Positions 20,331-31,299 of a stretch of 64,000 nt of DNA are shown here, piece after piece (positions within the stretch are counted from its first letter, which is position 1; each line of letters starts with the position of its first letter). A program made the position numbers and the translations under genes. The DNA is from Rugalucina vietnamica (taxonomy: Eukaryota; Mollusca; Bivalvia; Lucinida; Lucinidae): NCBI GenBank assembly GCA_964017185.1, contig OZ024874.1, forward strand, positions 19,142,457-19,206,456. Reading direction: 5' to 3'. The notes beneath the pieces were generated by a model that was given only the letters and a program-made list of their open reading frames with translations, had not been told where the DNA came from and ran no database searches.

Positions 20331-20910
20331 CTATGCATAAAATGAGCGATCAGCACAAAAATCGTCATCAAAACATGAGACAAAAAGAATCACAATAGAA
20401 ACACGTACGTACCGTCTTTGAAAAGTCTGCAATTCAAAATTACTGGGGGGTGGGGGTTAAACCATTTTTATAACACGACTTAAAGGTGGAACAGACCCCA
20501 GACCACCAAACCAAGGTTCCGTTGACTAAAACATTTCACTTGTAAAGCAGTGACTATTATAATGCCACGTAAAGCACGTAAGGATCACGTTTGTCCAGTG
20601 ATTCTAAATCGAATTCGCATATGTATATGATTTTATCCTGAAAAAAAAATGAAAGAAAATCGCAGAAACACCCACAAAGTTACTTATTTCAATTCCTTAA
20701 ATCTTCATGATTAAAATTGTTTCTTAGGCATACAAGTACAACTTGCTGCAAAAGCAGCAAAAGAATGATGCACGGCGAAAAAAAAGGAAATTGTTGTTAA
20801 ACTATTCGCGTTACATTCTTAATTTTGATAATTAAATGACTTAGGGTCAAGATCAAGAAATACCTTGACCCTATATTCATTATGTTTCTTCATTGACTCC
20901 TAAAGAGGCT
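20331..20910. other. Gene-free interval
   Basis: No gene or repeat is recognised apart from a GGGGGGTGGGGG tract at about 20444. Confidence 0.5.
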
Positions 20911-21622
20911 CTAATCGTATTAGTCTTTCTGGCTCCATGTTGCCAGGTATATAGGGTCACTGATGAGACTTGAGTAGTCGAAACCGCAGTTTGGTCAACA
21001 CCCTTTTCATAAATATGCCCACTGCTTTCAAAGGATCTCTTCTTATTTTTATTTGCTATAACTCCAGCTGGTGTTGTCCAGTGTGGCGGTCGAAAAGTCT
21101 ACCTGTACATCATCCATAGTGCAGATTAAATTTTCCGTTTGGTCCAAGCATACTTTTGATAACTAAAATTTGATACTGGTTTCATTTAGATAATACTAGT
21201 CTTTGTATCGACTACCTTGTTGAACGTTGCAAAATTTCAGTTATTCTCTTTGGCTCCATGTTGCCAAATTCTAAAGGGTCACTGACGAGACTTTAATAGT
21301 CGAAACCGCGGTATGGCCTATCCCCTTTCTCATTAATATGTTCACTGCTCTTAAAGGATCTCAGTTTTAATTTTATTAGATTCATTTTCTAAACTAAGTT
21401 TATAGGTTTTTGGCCTAAATTTGGGTTGATATCAGTCTTTTAATCGACTGTCCTGTAAAACTTATGAAAATAATTGTATTAGTCTTTCTGGCTCCATGTT
21501 GCCAGGTATATAGGGTCACTGATGAGACTTTAGTAGTAAAAACCGTGGTATGGCCCACACCCTTTTCATAAATATGCTTACTGCTCTCAAAGGATCTCTC
21601 TTCTTATTTTTATTCCACATAA
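20911..21622 (+). repeat. Three copies of a ~140-bp repeat (GGCTCCATGTTGCC family)
   Basis: Units at about 20918-21056, 21241-21375 and 21475-21622 share GGCTCCATGTTGCCA, AGGGTCACTGATGAGACTT, AGTCGAAACCG and AAAGGATCTC in order. Units 1 and 3 are closer to each other than to unit 2. The units are separated by 100-180 bp of different sequence. Not coding. Confidence 0.85.
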
Positions 21623-21624
21623 AA

Positions 21625-22460
21625 TTTAACTTTCATTGGTCAAGCAGTTTCAGAAAAAAATGTTTGAACAATGTGGACTGAGACGGATGATGGGTATACT
21701 ATAAACTCATCTTGTGAGCCTAACAGATCAGGTGTGCTAATAAGAAAAAACAGAGGACCGGTCCCGAGAACGCTCACATGACCTTACAGCATTTAGTTGT
21801 AATAAAATGACATGGACCTTGAGTACTTACAGGGGCATGAGCCAAATATTTTCATCCCATTTTCCTATTCCTAGCATCGTTTGCCTCCTAAAAAGCTATT
21901 TTACCAATTTTCTCCATTCAAATGCATAACCGACCTAAGTTGACCTTGCCATAAAAAAAGTCAAGGTCATCCCAAGGTCATGATTTATGTATACATTGTG
22001 GGGCTTCATGTTTCATGTAAAGTTTCAAGATCATAGGACTTAAGGTTCTGGAGAACAAGATTTTTAAAGGTTTTTACCATATATGGGCATGGCAGCCATC
22101 TTGGTAGTGTGACCTGAATTATTCATCTACGCTTTTGTTCCCCCTTTCTATAGAGGCTTCCGATAAGATTTGCCTTTGATTGGCCAAGTGGTTTCAGAGA
22201 AGAAAGTGTTCGAATATTACGGGAATATACATGATTATAGCTCATGCCAGGGGCAGACAACCCCCCTGGGCCAAAATTTTTTCATCAACATTAATCTTCT
22301 GCCTATTTTCCTATTCCCAGCATCTTTTCCCCCATAAAAAGCCATTTTACCAATTTTCCCCAGTCAAATCCATAGGCGAAATAAGTTGACCTTGCTGTAA
22401 AATAGGTCAAGGTCATCCTAGTGTCATGATTTATATAAACATTTAGGGCTTCAACATTTA
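21625..22460 (-). repeat. Two minus-strand units of the GGCCAATCAAAG tandem family
   Basis: Two diverged units (near 21625-22160 and 22160-22460) are inverse relatives of the units at 35940-37300. Shared blocks include TTTCAGAGAAGAAAGTG, the ATATGGGCATGGCAGCCATC block and GTCAAGGTCAT. Both contain the ATGGC(A/C)GCC core. Confidence 0.7.
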
Positions 22461-23860
22461 TAAGAACAGGCATTTTCAAGTAACAAATTGTCCAGAAAGC
22501 ATATCTGAAAACGTTACTATGCCTGAATCATGAGCTAAAAAAAATCAAGGATGGGCATTTCATAAGTCGTCAATCTTGTACAGTGGGCAATGCAATAAAT
22601 CAACAGAATATATTCTGTAAATTCAGATAAATTGCATAGTTTTATTAAGTCTTCTGATGCCGTGGTAACGGCGAACCCGCGGTAATATAGGCTACTATAC
22701 TAAGCTAATGTGTATACTACCATGATGAAAAAAGCAGTGTATTTAAAAAGAAATAGATCCTGACTTCATTATGCGTTAATAAACAAAAGCCATATGAATT
22801 TGCACAAACTTGTACGGGTTGAGCTGGTGTCAATTTGTGGGGTAGACATCCGCATTGAATTTTGGGATAGTGTGCCGCCTGCATTAATTTTGGAAGTAGT
22901 GTGACATCCGCATTGAATTTTTGGAACAAAAAAGCTGAAAGGAAAATGCTTCGAATCCGAACAATAAAACGAATAAAAAGGACGAAAATACTGATAATTG
23001 CTATATATATACTACAATTATTAGCATTCTAATTCTTTGAACGACTTTACCAAACGTTTATTAAAAGACGTTTATCTGGAGGGTTATTAGCCTATTAAAA
23101 CAAACATTCAAAGATCGGAAGGAAAAATCAGTACTTCAAAGACACAGGAACAATTTAAAAACCATCAAAGTAAGCACGTCGCTGATGCGCCGTGCTAATT
23201 AAACATTTATGTTGAAGCTTAAAATGAATATCTTGCAACCAATTTGGAAGGTGGACCGTAAAACGATGAACTGACAGTAACTCACAACTACTTAAACTAT
23301 TATATGCAATGTATGCAAAACTATCAATTTAATACCCCCACCCATTCGTACATAAAAGTACATGCAGGGGACCGTACGTGCTTCTGCATATCGGAGATGT
23401 GATGTTTTTTGTCATTTGCTACCACCTTTTTGTAATTTTAAAATAAATATCTATTTCACATTTATCCAGTATCTTTACAAAATCGATTTTTTGTTCTGTC
23501 CGTCATCCAGTGTTCTTTACAATCGTTGACATTTATTTATTTATCTGAGATTCTATGCTTTTCAGTTTATTTCAAGAATAGAAAAATGCTCTGTAAGAAA
23601 ATGCATCTTTTATTTGAATGCCATTTAATCAATGCGATAGATTGATTCAACAATTCTGAGCACAGCATCTCCTGCGTGCTAATGCAAATCCAGCGATCGA
23701 TAAAGAAAAAAGAACAAAACAATAAACCTGAACATGCTGATCATAGTTTTTAGACATTCATTTTGTGTAAAAAGGGACTATTTTTCTTGTAAATCAGCTG
23801 ATCACGATTTCTGCTGCTTTCTTCGTCTGCGATTAGAACGACAAACGCTCTTACGCTGCT
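22461..23860. other. Gene-free interval upstream of the transporter promoter
   Basis: No gene is recognised. A short direct repeat with GACATCCGCATTGAATTTT occurs at about 22845 and 22903. The sequence otherwise looks unique, unlike most of the window, and may be upstream regulatory DNA of the transporter gene. Confidence 0.4.
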
Positions 23861-23862
23861 CC

Positions 23863-23884
23863 TACGTCACGTCGCCATAGCAAC
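23863..23884 (+). promoter_or_regulatory. CRE abutting an RFX X-box
   Basis: TACGTCAC (23863-23870, a CREB/ATF-type site) is followed without a gap by GTCGCCATAGCAAC (23871-23884), a perfect match to the RFX consensus GTHNYYATRRNAAC. It lies about 0.8 kb upstream of the transporter start codon. RFX and CREB-type factors are known to act side by side on composite elements. Function here is inferred. Confidence 0.6.
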
Positions 23885-24087
23885 GGATGCTTAGAAAGAT
23901 AGATACAGTATTGATGTGTTGTTAACTGTCAAATTTAATGACTCAAACTGCAAACGGCAAGGAATTGTTTTGTTTCAAGTAAACAAAGAAAATGGAGAAA
24001 CTAATAAGTTAGACAATGTTATTGTGCTAATTTGAAAACAATATTCTGCAAATTCAGGCAGACCTGAAGCCTCGCTCTGACAGACAA

Positions 24088-24096
24088 TTACGTCAC
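24088..24096 (+). promoter_or_regulatory. Second CRE-like site
   Basis: TTACGTCAC, about 570 bp upstream of the start codon, repeats the CRE core found at 23863. A single short motif, so the call is weak by itself. Confidence 0.4.
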
Positions 24097-24668
24097 ACGA
24101 GAGCAATCATCGATCGGAGCAACGGCAGATAATTGAGTCGCCATTTTGTCTCCAGTTTTCAATACAGCATGTGTTTACGCAGTGTATACGAGCGCAAATA
24201 ACAGTACCAGAAAAAAAGAACACTGTTTACAAGTCATTACTATCGTGTACTGGATAATTAAAGCTAGTATAGATTTGTTAAACATCTAACTTGCTACAGA
24301 GATGAGAAATTACAGACAGTTTGTGTATTGGATAATTGATCGAGCAGGCATAGAAATGGCGTCGTAAAATTTGTAGCAAATTTGTTAGATTTTCAAATTG
24401 GAAATAATGATATTTCTAAGAAATACCTTGTGTTTTGTGTTTGTTATTTACTGATTTAAAATCACAGTCGGTTTTCAGGTGTTAAGAACCGTCAAAGATA
24501 AGATTAGCAAAATGACAAACAGGCACATTGAACTTGCATGTGAAGCATTTGTAACAGGAATATTTACTGAACGAACCGTATTATTTAGGGCTAGAACAAT
24601 ACCATAAAATAACCATTCTCGAACAACCAAGTCCGCTTTCCGGGCTTACATTGTCTATAATCGTATAG

Positions 24669-24898
24669 ATGAGAATGAAAATGCAATCCCGTAAAGACAT
24701 CCCTATCATACCGGACCCTAAACCAGTCACCCGGATCGATTTTGGGGATCATTACCCGGATGGTGGATGGGGCTGGGCAGTCTTGATTGCCGCCACAATC
24801 GTTTACATACTCGCCCATGGGTTCCACTTTGCATTCGGGACATTATACTTGGAGATTTTGGACAAGCCCCTGAACACCAGTCAAGTGGATGGAGGTTG
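24669..24898 (+). CDS. First coding exon of an SLC16-type monocarboxylate transporter (partial)
   Basis: Encodes the cytoplasmic N-terminus and first transmembrane helix of a proton-linked or facilitative monocarboxylate transporter of the plasma membrane (MCT/SLC16, major facilitator superfamily). The signature PDGGWGW is at residues 30-36, followed by a hydrophobic helix (about 36-58, AVLIAATIVYILAHGF) and FAFGTLYLEIL, all typical of MCT helix 1. The ATG at 24669 is preceded directly by an in-frame TAG, so the frame begins here. Two splice donors are possible, after 24894 (GGAG|GTTGGT) or after 24898 (GTTG|GTACTG). The latter leaves a split Trp codon matching the aligned Trp in the family. 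No further exon is recognised downstream; the intron holds a long pentamer satellite and probably the repeat cluster beyond. Substrate cannot be told. Confidence 0.85.
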
Positions 24899-24945
24899 GT
24901 ACTGTCTGCCTGTCTTTGTGTCTGCATTTATGTCTGCCTTTCTTA

Positions 24946-25286
24946 TATGTTATGTTATGTTATGTTATGTTATGTTATGTTATGTTATGTTATGTTATGT
25001 TATGTTATGTTATGTTATGTTATGTTAGTTATGTTATGTTATGTTATGTTATGTTATGTTATGTTATGTTATGTTATGTTATGTTATGTTATGTTATGTT
25101 ATGTTATGTTATGTTATGTTATGTTATGTTATGTTATGTTATGTTATGTTACGTTACGTTACGTTACGTTACGTTACGTTACGTTACGTTACGTTACGTT
25201 ACGTTACGTTACGTTACGTTACGTTACGTTATGTTATGACGTTATGTATGTATGTATGTATGTATGTATGTATGTATGTATGTATG
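24946..25286 (+). repeat. (ATGTT)n-(ACGTT)n-(ATGT)n compound satellite
   Basis: About 41 units of ATGTT (24946-25150, one TAGTT interruption near 25026), then 16 units of ACGTT (25151-25230), a short return to ATGTT, then ATGT tetramers to 25286. The two pentamer blocks differ by one C/T position, the change expected from CpG deamination. It lies 47 bp after the transporter exon, in its intron. Short (AACAT)n tails at 30509 and 42556 have the same unit. Confidence 0.97.
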
Positions 25287-25529
25287 AGGAAATTTATTTT
25301 CTATGCACGGTACACTGTACTGTTATGCCGGATATATCCGCGAAATATCTATTCCGGTTAATATTCCTTATTTGAAACATTCATATTTGTCGTATTTCTC
25401 TTGTAGAATGTTGTTTTGAAGAAAAGAATTAAACCGTAATTGTCTTTTGTTTTAAACCGAAAGTATAGTATCTACATCGACATCTCAATGTAGTGTCCGT
25501 CCCCACTGTATAGGATGGTAGTTTAAGGT
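25287..25529. other. Gene-free interval
   Basis: Intronic sequence of the transporter gene, if that gene extends right. Nothing else is recognised. Confidence 0.4.
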
Positions 25530-25690
25530 GTTGAGATTAAAATAATCTATGATGGGGTTGAGGCCGAGATAAGGAAATCTCAGGCAAGTTTTCAGATTAT
25601 TCAAGTCTCATCCGAGGCTCTGAAAACGAGCCCGAGATTTAATTGTTGAGGCTGCAACACCATCATTGATTATTTTTCTCACCCACCTTT
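25530..25690. repeat. Fold-back sequence with GGGTGAGAAA inverted partner at 26.1 kb
   Basis: The arms AAAATAATCTATGATGGGGT (about 25540) and ACCATCATTGATTATTTTT (about 25660) pair around a GA-rich centre. The outer TTTTCTCACCCACC (about 25674-25687) recurs inverted as GGTGGGTGAGAAAA at 26113-26126. This may be a small inverted-repeat element of 450-600 bp. Confidence 0.55.
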
Positions 25691-26329
25691 TAAAACATTT
25701 TGATTCTGCATAAGCATCAAGTTCTGTTCAGGCAGCCATTTTGTTTGGACATAATATGCAAATTAACCAGTGAAACAAATAAAAATAATTTGTATTTGCA
25801 CTCTGACCTTACAAAAATATTAAATCATCATTTTGTTTTATTCATAAAATTCCCAGCAAAATTATTATTATTTTTTATTTTTATGAGAGCAGCAATTACT
25901 CTTGATATCTTCCTGAAATTAACACCTGCTAGGCTATTTTTGTCTCTGACAGTTGACACCTAGCTCATCACTTCCTTATATGGAAGCAATCATGAGATGT
26001 ACATTTCTATTAGTTAAATACAGAAATGATTGACATTTTGAGACAGCTAAAATTGTACAAGTACTGAGACAGAAATATCTCGGACAGGCATACAAAGGGA
26101 TATGCTTGTCTGGTGGGTGAGAAAATTCTGTCCCCAGATTCCTGCTGGTATATTGAAAACAGCAGTGTCCATTGATGTGTCTTTGTAACGTTTCTTCGGG
26201 CTACCCTTAGATCTCTTTCCCGTCTGTAATTCTCCGTATCACAGTGTCTACCTAGTCAAGCCAATCACAGCGAGGCACAAAGCTTACACACTTTCATTCC
26301 TTGTCCTCAAAAGCCTTGTGAACTTCTAG
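25691..26329. other. Gene-free interval
   Basis: No gene. Apart from the inverted partner at 26113-26126, nothing is recognised until the decayed LINE. Confidence 0.5.
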
Positions 26330-27430
26330 TCCGGTAACGAGCTTAGTTGCATTTTGTTCGCATGCGTTTTCTTTTTCAAGGATTCTTACAAATGACACGC
26401 AGGCTTTCGCAGTTTTGAAAGTGACCTCATTATCGATGCGTAACACTCTAGAGAGTGTGCTTCCTGGGTTGATGAATTAAATAGCAACTTTCTGCTTTTG
26501 TTCTTTGGGTGATGTTTTGTTTGGTGTACTACCTCTGTCATTTTTTTTTTTTTTAATATCATATGGTTATGCATTATTGCATAACCCTTGCCTTCGAGCT
26601 TGCATTCCTTTCCATATATATCATCTGCATAGCGGAGCTCATCTGGTACATCTTTCTCTGCACTTTAGTTTTCGCTTGCGTTCTCCATTTAGTTTAACAA
26701 CTTGTCGCCAAAGCGGTGCACGGTATCATAAGAAAACCAGAACGCACATGTTGCTATTACAGAAAACATCATTCGAACAATGTGAATTCCATTTCACAAC
26801 CCTCTTTGATACCATTAGTCACCAGAAAAATCTCAAATGAATCACCGTCAATCTGTACACGTGCCTGCCTGCACGACATCACGAAATTGCCCCGTCGTTT
26901 GGACACTGGACCAGCAAACTTGGCAATAATTCTCCAAAGCCCATCACGGCTTAGTCGGTCGAAAGCTATGGTATGTCGACAAATGTCTTAAATAGGTTTA
27001 CAGTTGCCTTGCTGTGAGTATCATGTCTAGTGTTCATCTGGCTTTTTCCGCGTCCACAGTGACTTTGTCGCGGTATAAGTCTTCCCTGGCAGACCAGAGA
27101 TGTACATCCAGAGGATTCACCAGGATTTCTGTTAGCATTTTTCTTTCCAGTTTTCCTAAGAAAGAGGGTCTTTGTACGGATGTCTCCAACTAAAAGATTC
27201 TTTTCGCTTGTAAATGTGCATTGTGGATTCACCATCGTGTTCTTGTAGGATAGCTTCCTTCCTTCCTTCACACACAGTTAAACAACTCAGTTTCTCAGCT
27301 ATCGGTAGCCCTCCAACCTTACAGACCTCGGATGAAACTGGATCTTCGCCTGCAACTTGGTCAGATGGCAATTGTTAAGTTATTCTTGCTTTCATTACAG
27401 TTGTAAATTCATCAAGCAGATCATTAAACT
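26330..27430 (-). pseudogene. Heavily decayed LINE reverse transcriptase (copy 5)
   Basis: On the minus strand, pieces of an RT appear in shifting frames in the right order. They are a fingers region with MILTARQL (near 27030), KTFVDIP then FDRLSRDGLWRIIAKF (27000-26920), VTNGIKEGCEMEFTLF (near 26795), RYADDIYG as the catalytic box (near 26620), TEVVHQTKHH (near 26530) and GSTLSRVLRIDNEVTF (near 26430). These fit the LINE group with VTNGVKQGC and YADD motifs common in molluscs. Stops and frameshifts are frequent, so it is an old fossil. It belongs to a different family from the other LINEs in the window. Confidence 0.78.
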
Positions 27431-27591
27431 CTTTCAGTAGAAGTGTGTCAATAGTATATCATTGTTACTTGATGATCCTTTAATTACATTTCAAAGATGG
27501 CATCTCCATTTCCACTCGGCAGTTAAGTGGATGTCCAGTTTTCTTCTGGGTCCTCTGAACTTAGATTGATAGAGCCCTGTCGATTGCAAAT

Positions 27592-27690
27592 AAGCCGCCG
27601 CATGGGAAAACCAACAATCTGCATAGGCGAGAACAAAGTCGCAGATCAGCTTCGCAGTAACTGGCACTGAAATCACCAGAAAGGTTGAGC
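27592..27690 (+). mobile_element. GAGCCGC-family MITE, left half
   Basis: AAGCCGCCGCATGGGAAAAC followed by GCGAGAACAAAGTCGCAGAT matches the left half of the copy at 60838. It ends shortly after the inner block; the right half is absent. Confidence 0.75.
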
Positions 27691-28134
27691 GTGCCTTTAC
27701 ACTACATGGAACAAAGAATATGTATGTCACCTTTTCTAAATTGATAAGGCCATCCTCAAAAAAAAGTTTGTTTCGCCCTTAGTCGCACTGCAAAGCGCAG
27801 TCATTAAAAAAAATCCAGTAAACCCAATAAAAAATTTTAGGTAGGAGGAAAAATAGTGGGTAGGTAGGCAAAATTTTGCAAACAAACAAAATTTTATTTT
27901 AGGCCTAATGGATATGCACTCTCAATGGCGGTGGTGACAGTAAATTATAAACCAGTAAGCGATCATTGATACCTTTAGGTAATTCGGACAGCTTTTCAAC
28001 GAGTTCTGATGTTATTGCTTATCCACCTTCTACAAATCGTGTGTCACTCAGAGCAACGACTTTTGTCCCGTATCCCCTAAGTTCTCTTTGCCACTAAGTG
28101 CCATTCTGCGCTGTGGTCCATCTGACACAGCTCT
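27691..28134. other. Gene-free interval
   Basis: No gene. A block near 27760-27900 with repeated AAAATTTT and GTAGGTAGG motifs is not assigned. Confidence 0.45.
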
Positions 28135-28142
28135 ATACATCG

Positions 28143-29130
28143 CAGGCTTGGGCAATGCATTAAACTTATGCCATGCATTAGCAATGCATTAGCTATTTCT
28201 CAACTAATGCTAATGCCAATGCTAATATTAATTTTGGCATTAGAACAATGCTAATTCTAATGCATTACCTTTGCAAATATTGCTAATGCATTAGCATTTA
28301 GATTGGGCAGTAGCTACAATTTTTTTCTATAATTTACATACTTTGTCTAAATTCATTAATTATGATCCTGTTTACAAACTACATGTGTATTTCCAAAGGT
28401 GTGATAATTTGCCACTTTAATACATATTGTTACTTAAGAAGTTGTTTGTTTGCCTTTGGCTATTACCTAGCAGTATTGTGTTTGTTACAAACAATGTCAA
28501 TTAATAATCTGCAGTCACCTGACAGATAATCACTGTACAGCCATTAGATTTATAATGTGTTTCAGGATGGAAACTAGGTTTGAAGTTGAACAGTGATGGA
28601 GTCATAATTTGATACATCAGTTCTTGATCTAATACTGAGTTGATCATCTTTTTGTGAATGCCTTAAATAACTTTGAAGTACCAGAATCGGCAATAAATGG
28701 CAGTTGATTAAATGCTTAATGAAGATAATAATTTTATAAAATAAAATTTATTGAAACAACCTTCTTATTACAGTAGATATTTTGAGAATTGACATGTTGG
28801 CACAGTAGACATTATGGGGATAGACATTTTGGGAGCAGACATTTTGGGAATAGACATTCAAGCACTACCCCATTTTGCGATAGGGAACCAGTGCAATGAT
28901 GGGTTGTACATGTATATTCTTTGACATTTAATCAACTGTCATATATTGCAGATTCTGGTTCCGCAAAATAACCTGAAAACTAATGCTAATGTCAATGCAT
29001 TATTTTGTCAAATAATGCTAATACCAATGCATTGTTTTTATCAACTAGCTAATGCTAATGCCAATGTTCAAAATCAGTTTTAATGCTAATGACAATGCAT
29101 TACTTTGCTAACTAATGCTGCCCAAGCCTG
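28143..29130. mobile_element. hAT-like non-autonomous DNA transposon
   Basis: A 988-bp element with inverted ends CAGGCTTGGGCA and TGCCCAAGCCTG, flanked by an 8-bp target duplication: ATACATCG (28135-28142) and GTACATCG (29131-29138), 7 of 8 identical. A CAGG-type tip with 8-bp duplications is characteristic of hAT elements. Both subterminal regions (28150-28300 and 28975-29120) are arrays of a TAATGCTAATGCCAATGC-like motif in opposite senses, probably transposase-binding repeats. The interior has four short TAGACATTTTGGGA repeats (about 28780-28860). No transposase is encoded. Confidence 0.88.
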
Positions 29131-29261
29131 GTACATCGACATGCGTACATATGACGTTATATATAATACTGCTAAGGGGGAATGGGGATCCCCGCTGACT
29201 TTTGTTAACCAGATTGTTGTTTGGGGCAACTTTTCCAGCCCCTATCCCTACGGAGGTACCC

Positions 29262-29400
29262 ACAATCTATGTTTTGGAGCAAAAATAAGAAAAAAAAAAT
29301 AGATATACCCCTGCATACCCAAGTTTTGCTATATAAAAGTGGGGTTCAATGGGGTATATATTACACGGACATCTTGACGTCTCCTCCACATAAAAAACAG
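29262..29400 (+). repeat. TATA-bearing dispersed repeat
   Basis: Shares with 33170-33303 a start GTACCCACAATCTATGTTTT, an AAAAATAAGAAAAA block, ATACCCCT, and a canonical TATA-box-like CTATATAAAAGTGGGGTT (about 29329-29346), then GGGGTATA. The minus-strand copy at 63895-63965 keeps the left part. Non-coding. Confidence 0.8.
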
Positions 29401-29504
29401 CTCACCGTGAACACGTTGTGGTGTAGTTTGATCTGTTTCTTTGGGAGGTTTTGTTATAACGTGACTCGCGTAGGTCTGTTACCTCGCCAGAAGGGCAGAT
29501 AATT

Positions 29505-30699
29505 ATGGTGTACCGAAAGGCTCATAAAGCGGAATTAGGGTATATACCCAAATTATTTAGGGTATACACCCTAATTAATTAGGGTGTATACCCTAATTCA
29601 AAAATCGAATTATGGTATATACCTTAATTAATTTAGGTATACACCATAATTCCAATTTTGAATTATGGCATATACCAAAATTAATTTGGGTCTATACCAT
29701 AAATAATTTAGGTATAGACCCAAATTAAACTTTTGACCCTCTTGGTGCGCCTCAGTATGGTCAAGGCTATAATTATTGAAGAAAAAAAATCGGAATTAAG
29801 GTATACACCCTAATTCGATTTTGAATTAGGGTATACACCCTAATTATTTTGGGTGTATACCCTATTTAATTTGGGTATATACCATAATTAATTTGGGTGT
29901 ATACCTTAATTCAAAATTCGAATTATGGTGTATACCCAAATTAATTATGGTATACACCCTAATTCGATTTTAGAATTAGGGTATACACCCTAATTAATTT
30001 GGAAATAAGGTGTGTGCTTTAAATACCGATTCTATCCGATCAGAACTGTCGTTACAAACAGACGCTTACCTAATGGCGCGCGCAATAGAGAATATTGGAA
30101 ATCCCGCCAATGTTGGCACACCACAATAAGCTGTGGCCTGTTACTGAGTATTACTACAGTGAAAGTCTGTTATTTAGGCAGTGCCGGACTCAAGTGGGGG
30201 AGGGTTGCAAAACGATATCCCCCACGAACCAGCCACAAATTATACCTTGTCCCTAAAACCCCAGCTACAGCAACATTAAAATGAATGATGAATGACTCAG
30301 TTGTTTATTTTAATGTTTTATTACCTATACTTGTGTCAAATAGATGGAATATACAACAAAGTTGCCAGAGGAAGTTTGTTATGAAAACAAAATTGTTCAC
30401 ACCTTTGATCAGGTTAGTTTGACAATCTTCAATTTAATTCAGATATCTGATCAAATCACATCTATTAAAGACTCTAGGTGATCATGATTAATGATGAATC
30501 TGTATGAATGGAAAACATAACATAACATAACATAACATAAATTTTATTCATGACAACCACTTGAAAAACACGCTCATCGTCTTCACATACAATACAAAAT
30601 AATGGATGAATAGATGGGGGAACACATTTTGAGAAACGTCCCGCAACTATACTGCTACATACACAATTCATGTAAAAAATGGGCTATTGTAACGTTATT
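29505..30699 (+). mobile_element. Palindromic-array element, copy A
   Basis: Begins at ATGGTGTACCGAAAGGC. The array (to about 30005) has roughly 16 palindromic cores of the form GGGTRTAYACCC or TGGTATATACCA joined by TAATTAATTA-type linkers, with one unique spacer (29728-29790, containing CTCTTGGTGCGCCTCAG). A 500-bp arm (with ACAGACGCTTACCTAATGG), then an inverted LINE-tail segment, end at AACGTTATT. Copies lie at 40539-42734 (two, inverted) and 55640-56820 (inverted). The 90-codon open frame in the arm recurs only because the repeat does. No known family is recognised. Confidence 0.8.
30509..30690 (-). repeat. LINE 3' tail fragment with (TTATG)n
   Basis: Read on the minus strand it ends with CATGAATAAAATTTATG followed by (TTATG)n. 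A polyadenylation-like AATAAA before a short tandem tail matches the 3' end of LINE copy 2 (GAATAAAATTTTGACTTGAC). The same segment sits at 42556-42720 and, mirrored, at about 40560-40720. It is probably a 5'-truncated LINE trapped in the array element. Confidence 0.65.
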
Positions 30700-31263
30700 G
30701 TATGCTATCGCGCAGTCTGGTCTTACTAATTTCTTTGCGTTCGCTGATAAGTAATCAAAACTTTCGGCAATTTCCGTGAATCCATAGGCTACGTTGAGTT
30801 CTACTTCAACAGACACCTAACAAAAAACTGCTGTAACACAGCTGTGTTTTTATAGTAAGAAGTGTGATGGTCTTGAGCACCTTTAATTTGTAGGTTTTGA
30901 ATTTTCACGGTAGCCATTGAATGGCACGCGTGTATTGCTTGAATATGACACCAATTTTATTGAGCTAATATTAATGTATCTGCATGGAGGTGCATGGAGT
31001 CTCTGCGTCATACCTTTTGCAATCGGCGACTACTGTAGGCCATAAAACAAAAGTGTGTCATAACTGACTGCACTAATCAGCTACCTAATTGCGATAAGCG
31101 AAGTACCTTTGGGGACATAAACGCTACCTTTTTCTAAGAAATTAAAATCTATGACAATCCTTTTACTTCCCACTTCATTCATACATTTGAAAAGAAACGC
31201 TACATGTTTGTATGTTTGAAACAATCGTATTCATTCATTCATTCATTCATTCATTCATTCATT

Positions 31264-31299
<36 letters not shown>

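Noticed and set aside
24946..25286. Open frames of Tyr-Val-Met-Leu-Cys type repeats across the satellite
   Set aside because: A 5-bp repeat without stops is open in all three plus frames. The transporter exon splices out before it.
29505..30005. Telomere-like TTAGGG and CCCTAA hexamers in the palindromic arrays
   Set aside because: They occur singly inside GGGTATAYACCC palindromes in both senses, never as head-to-tail telomere repeats.
30012..30284. A 90-codon frame repeated almost unchanged at 42057-42329
   Set aside because: The whole surrounding repeat is equally conserved, the inverted copies do not clearly keep the frame, and no domain is recognised.
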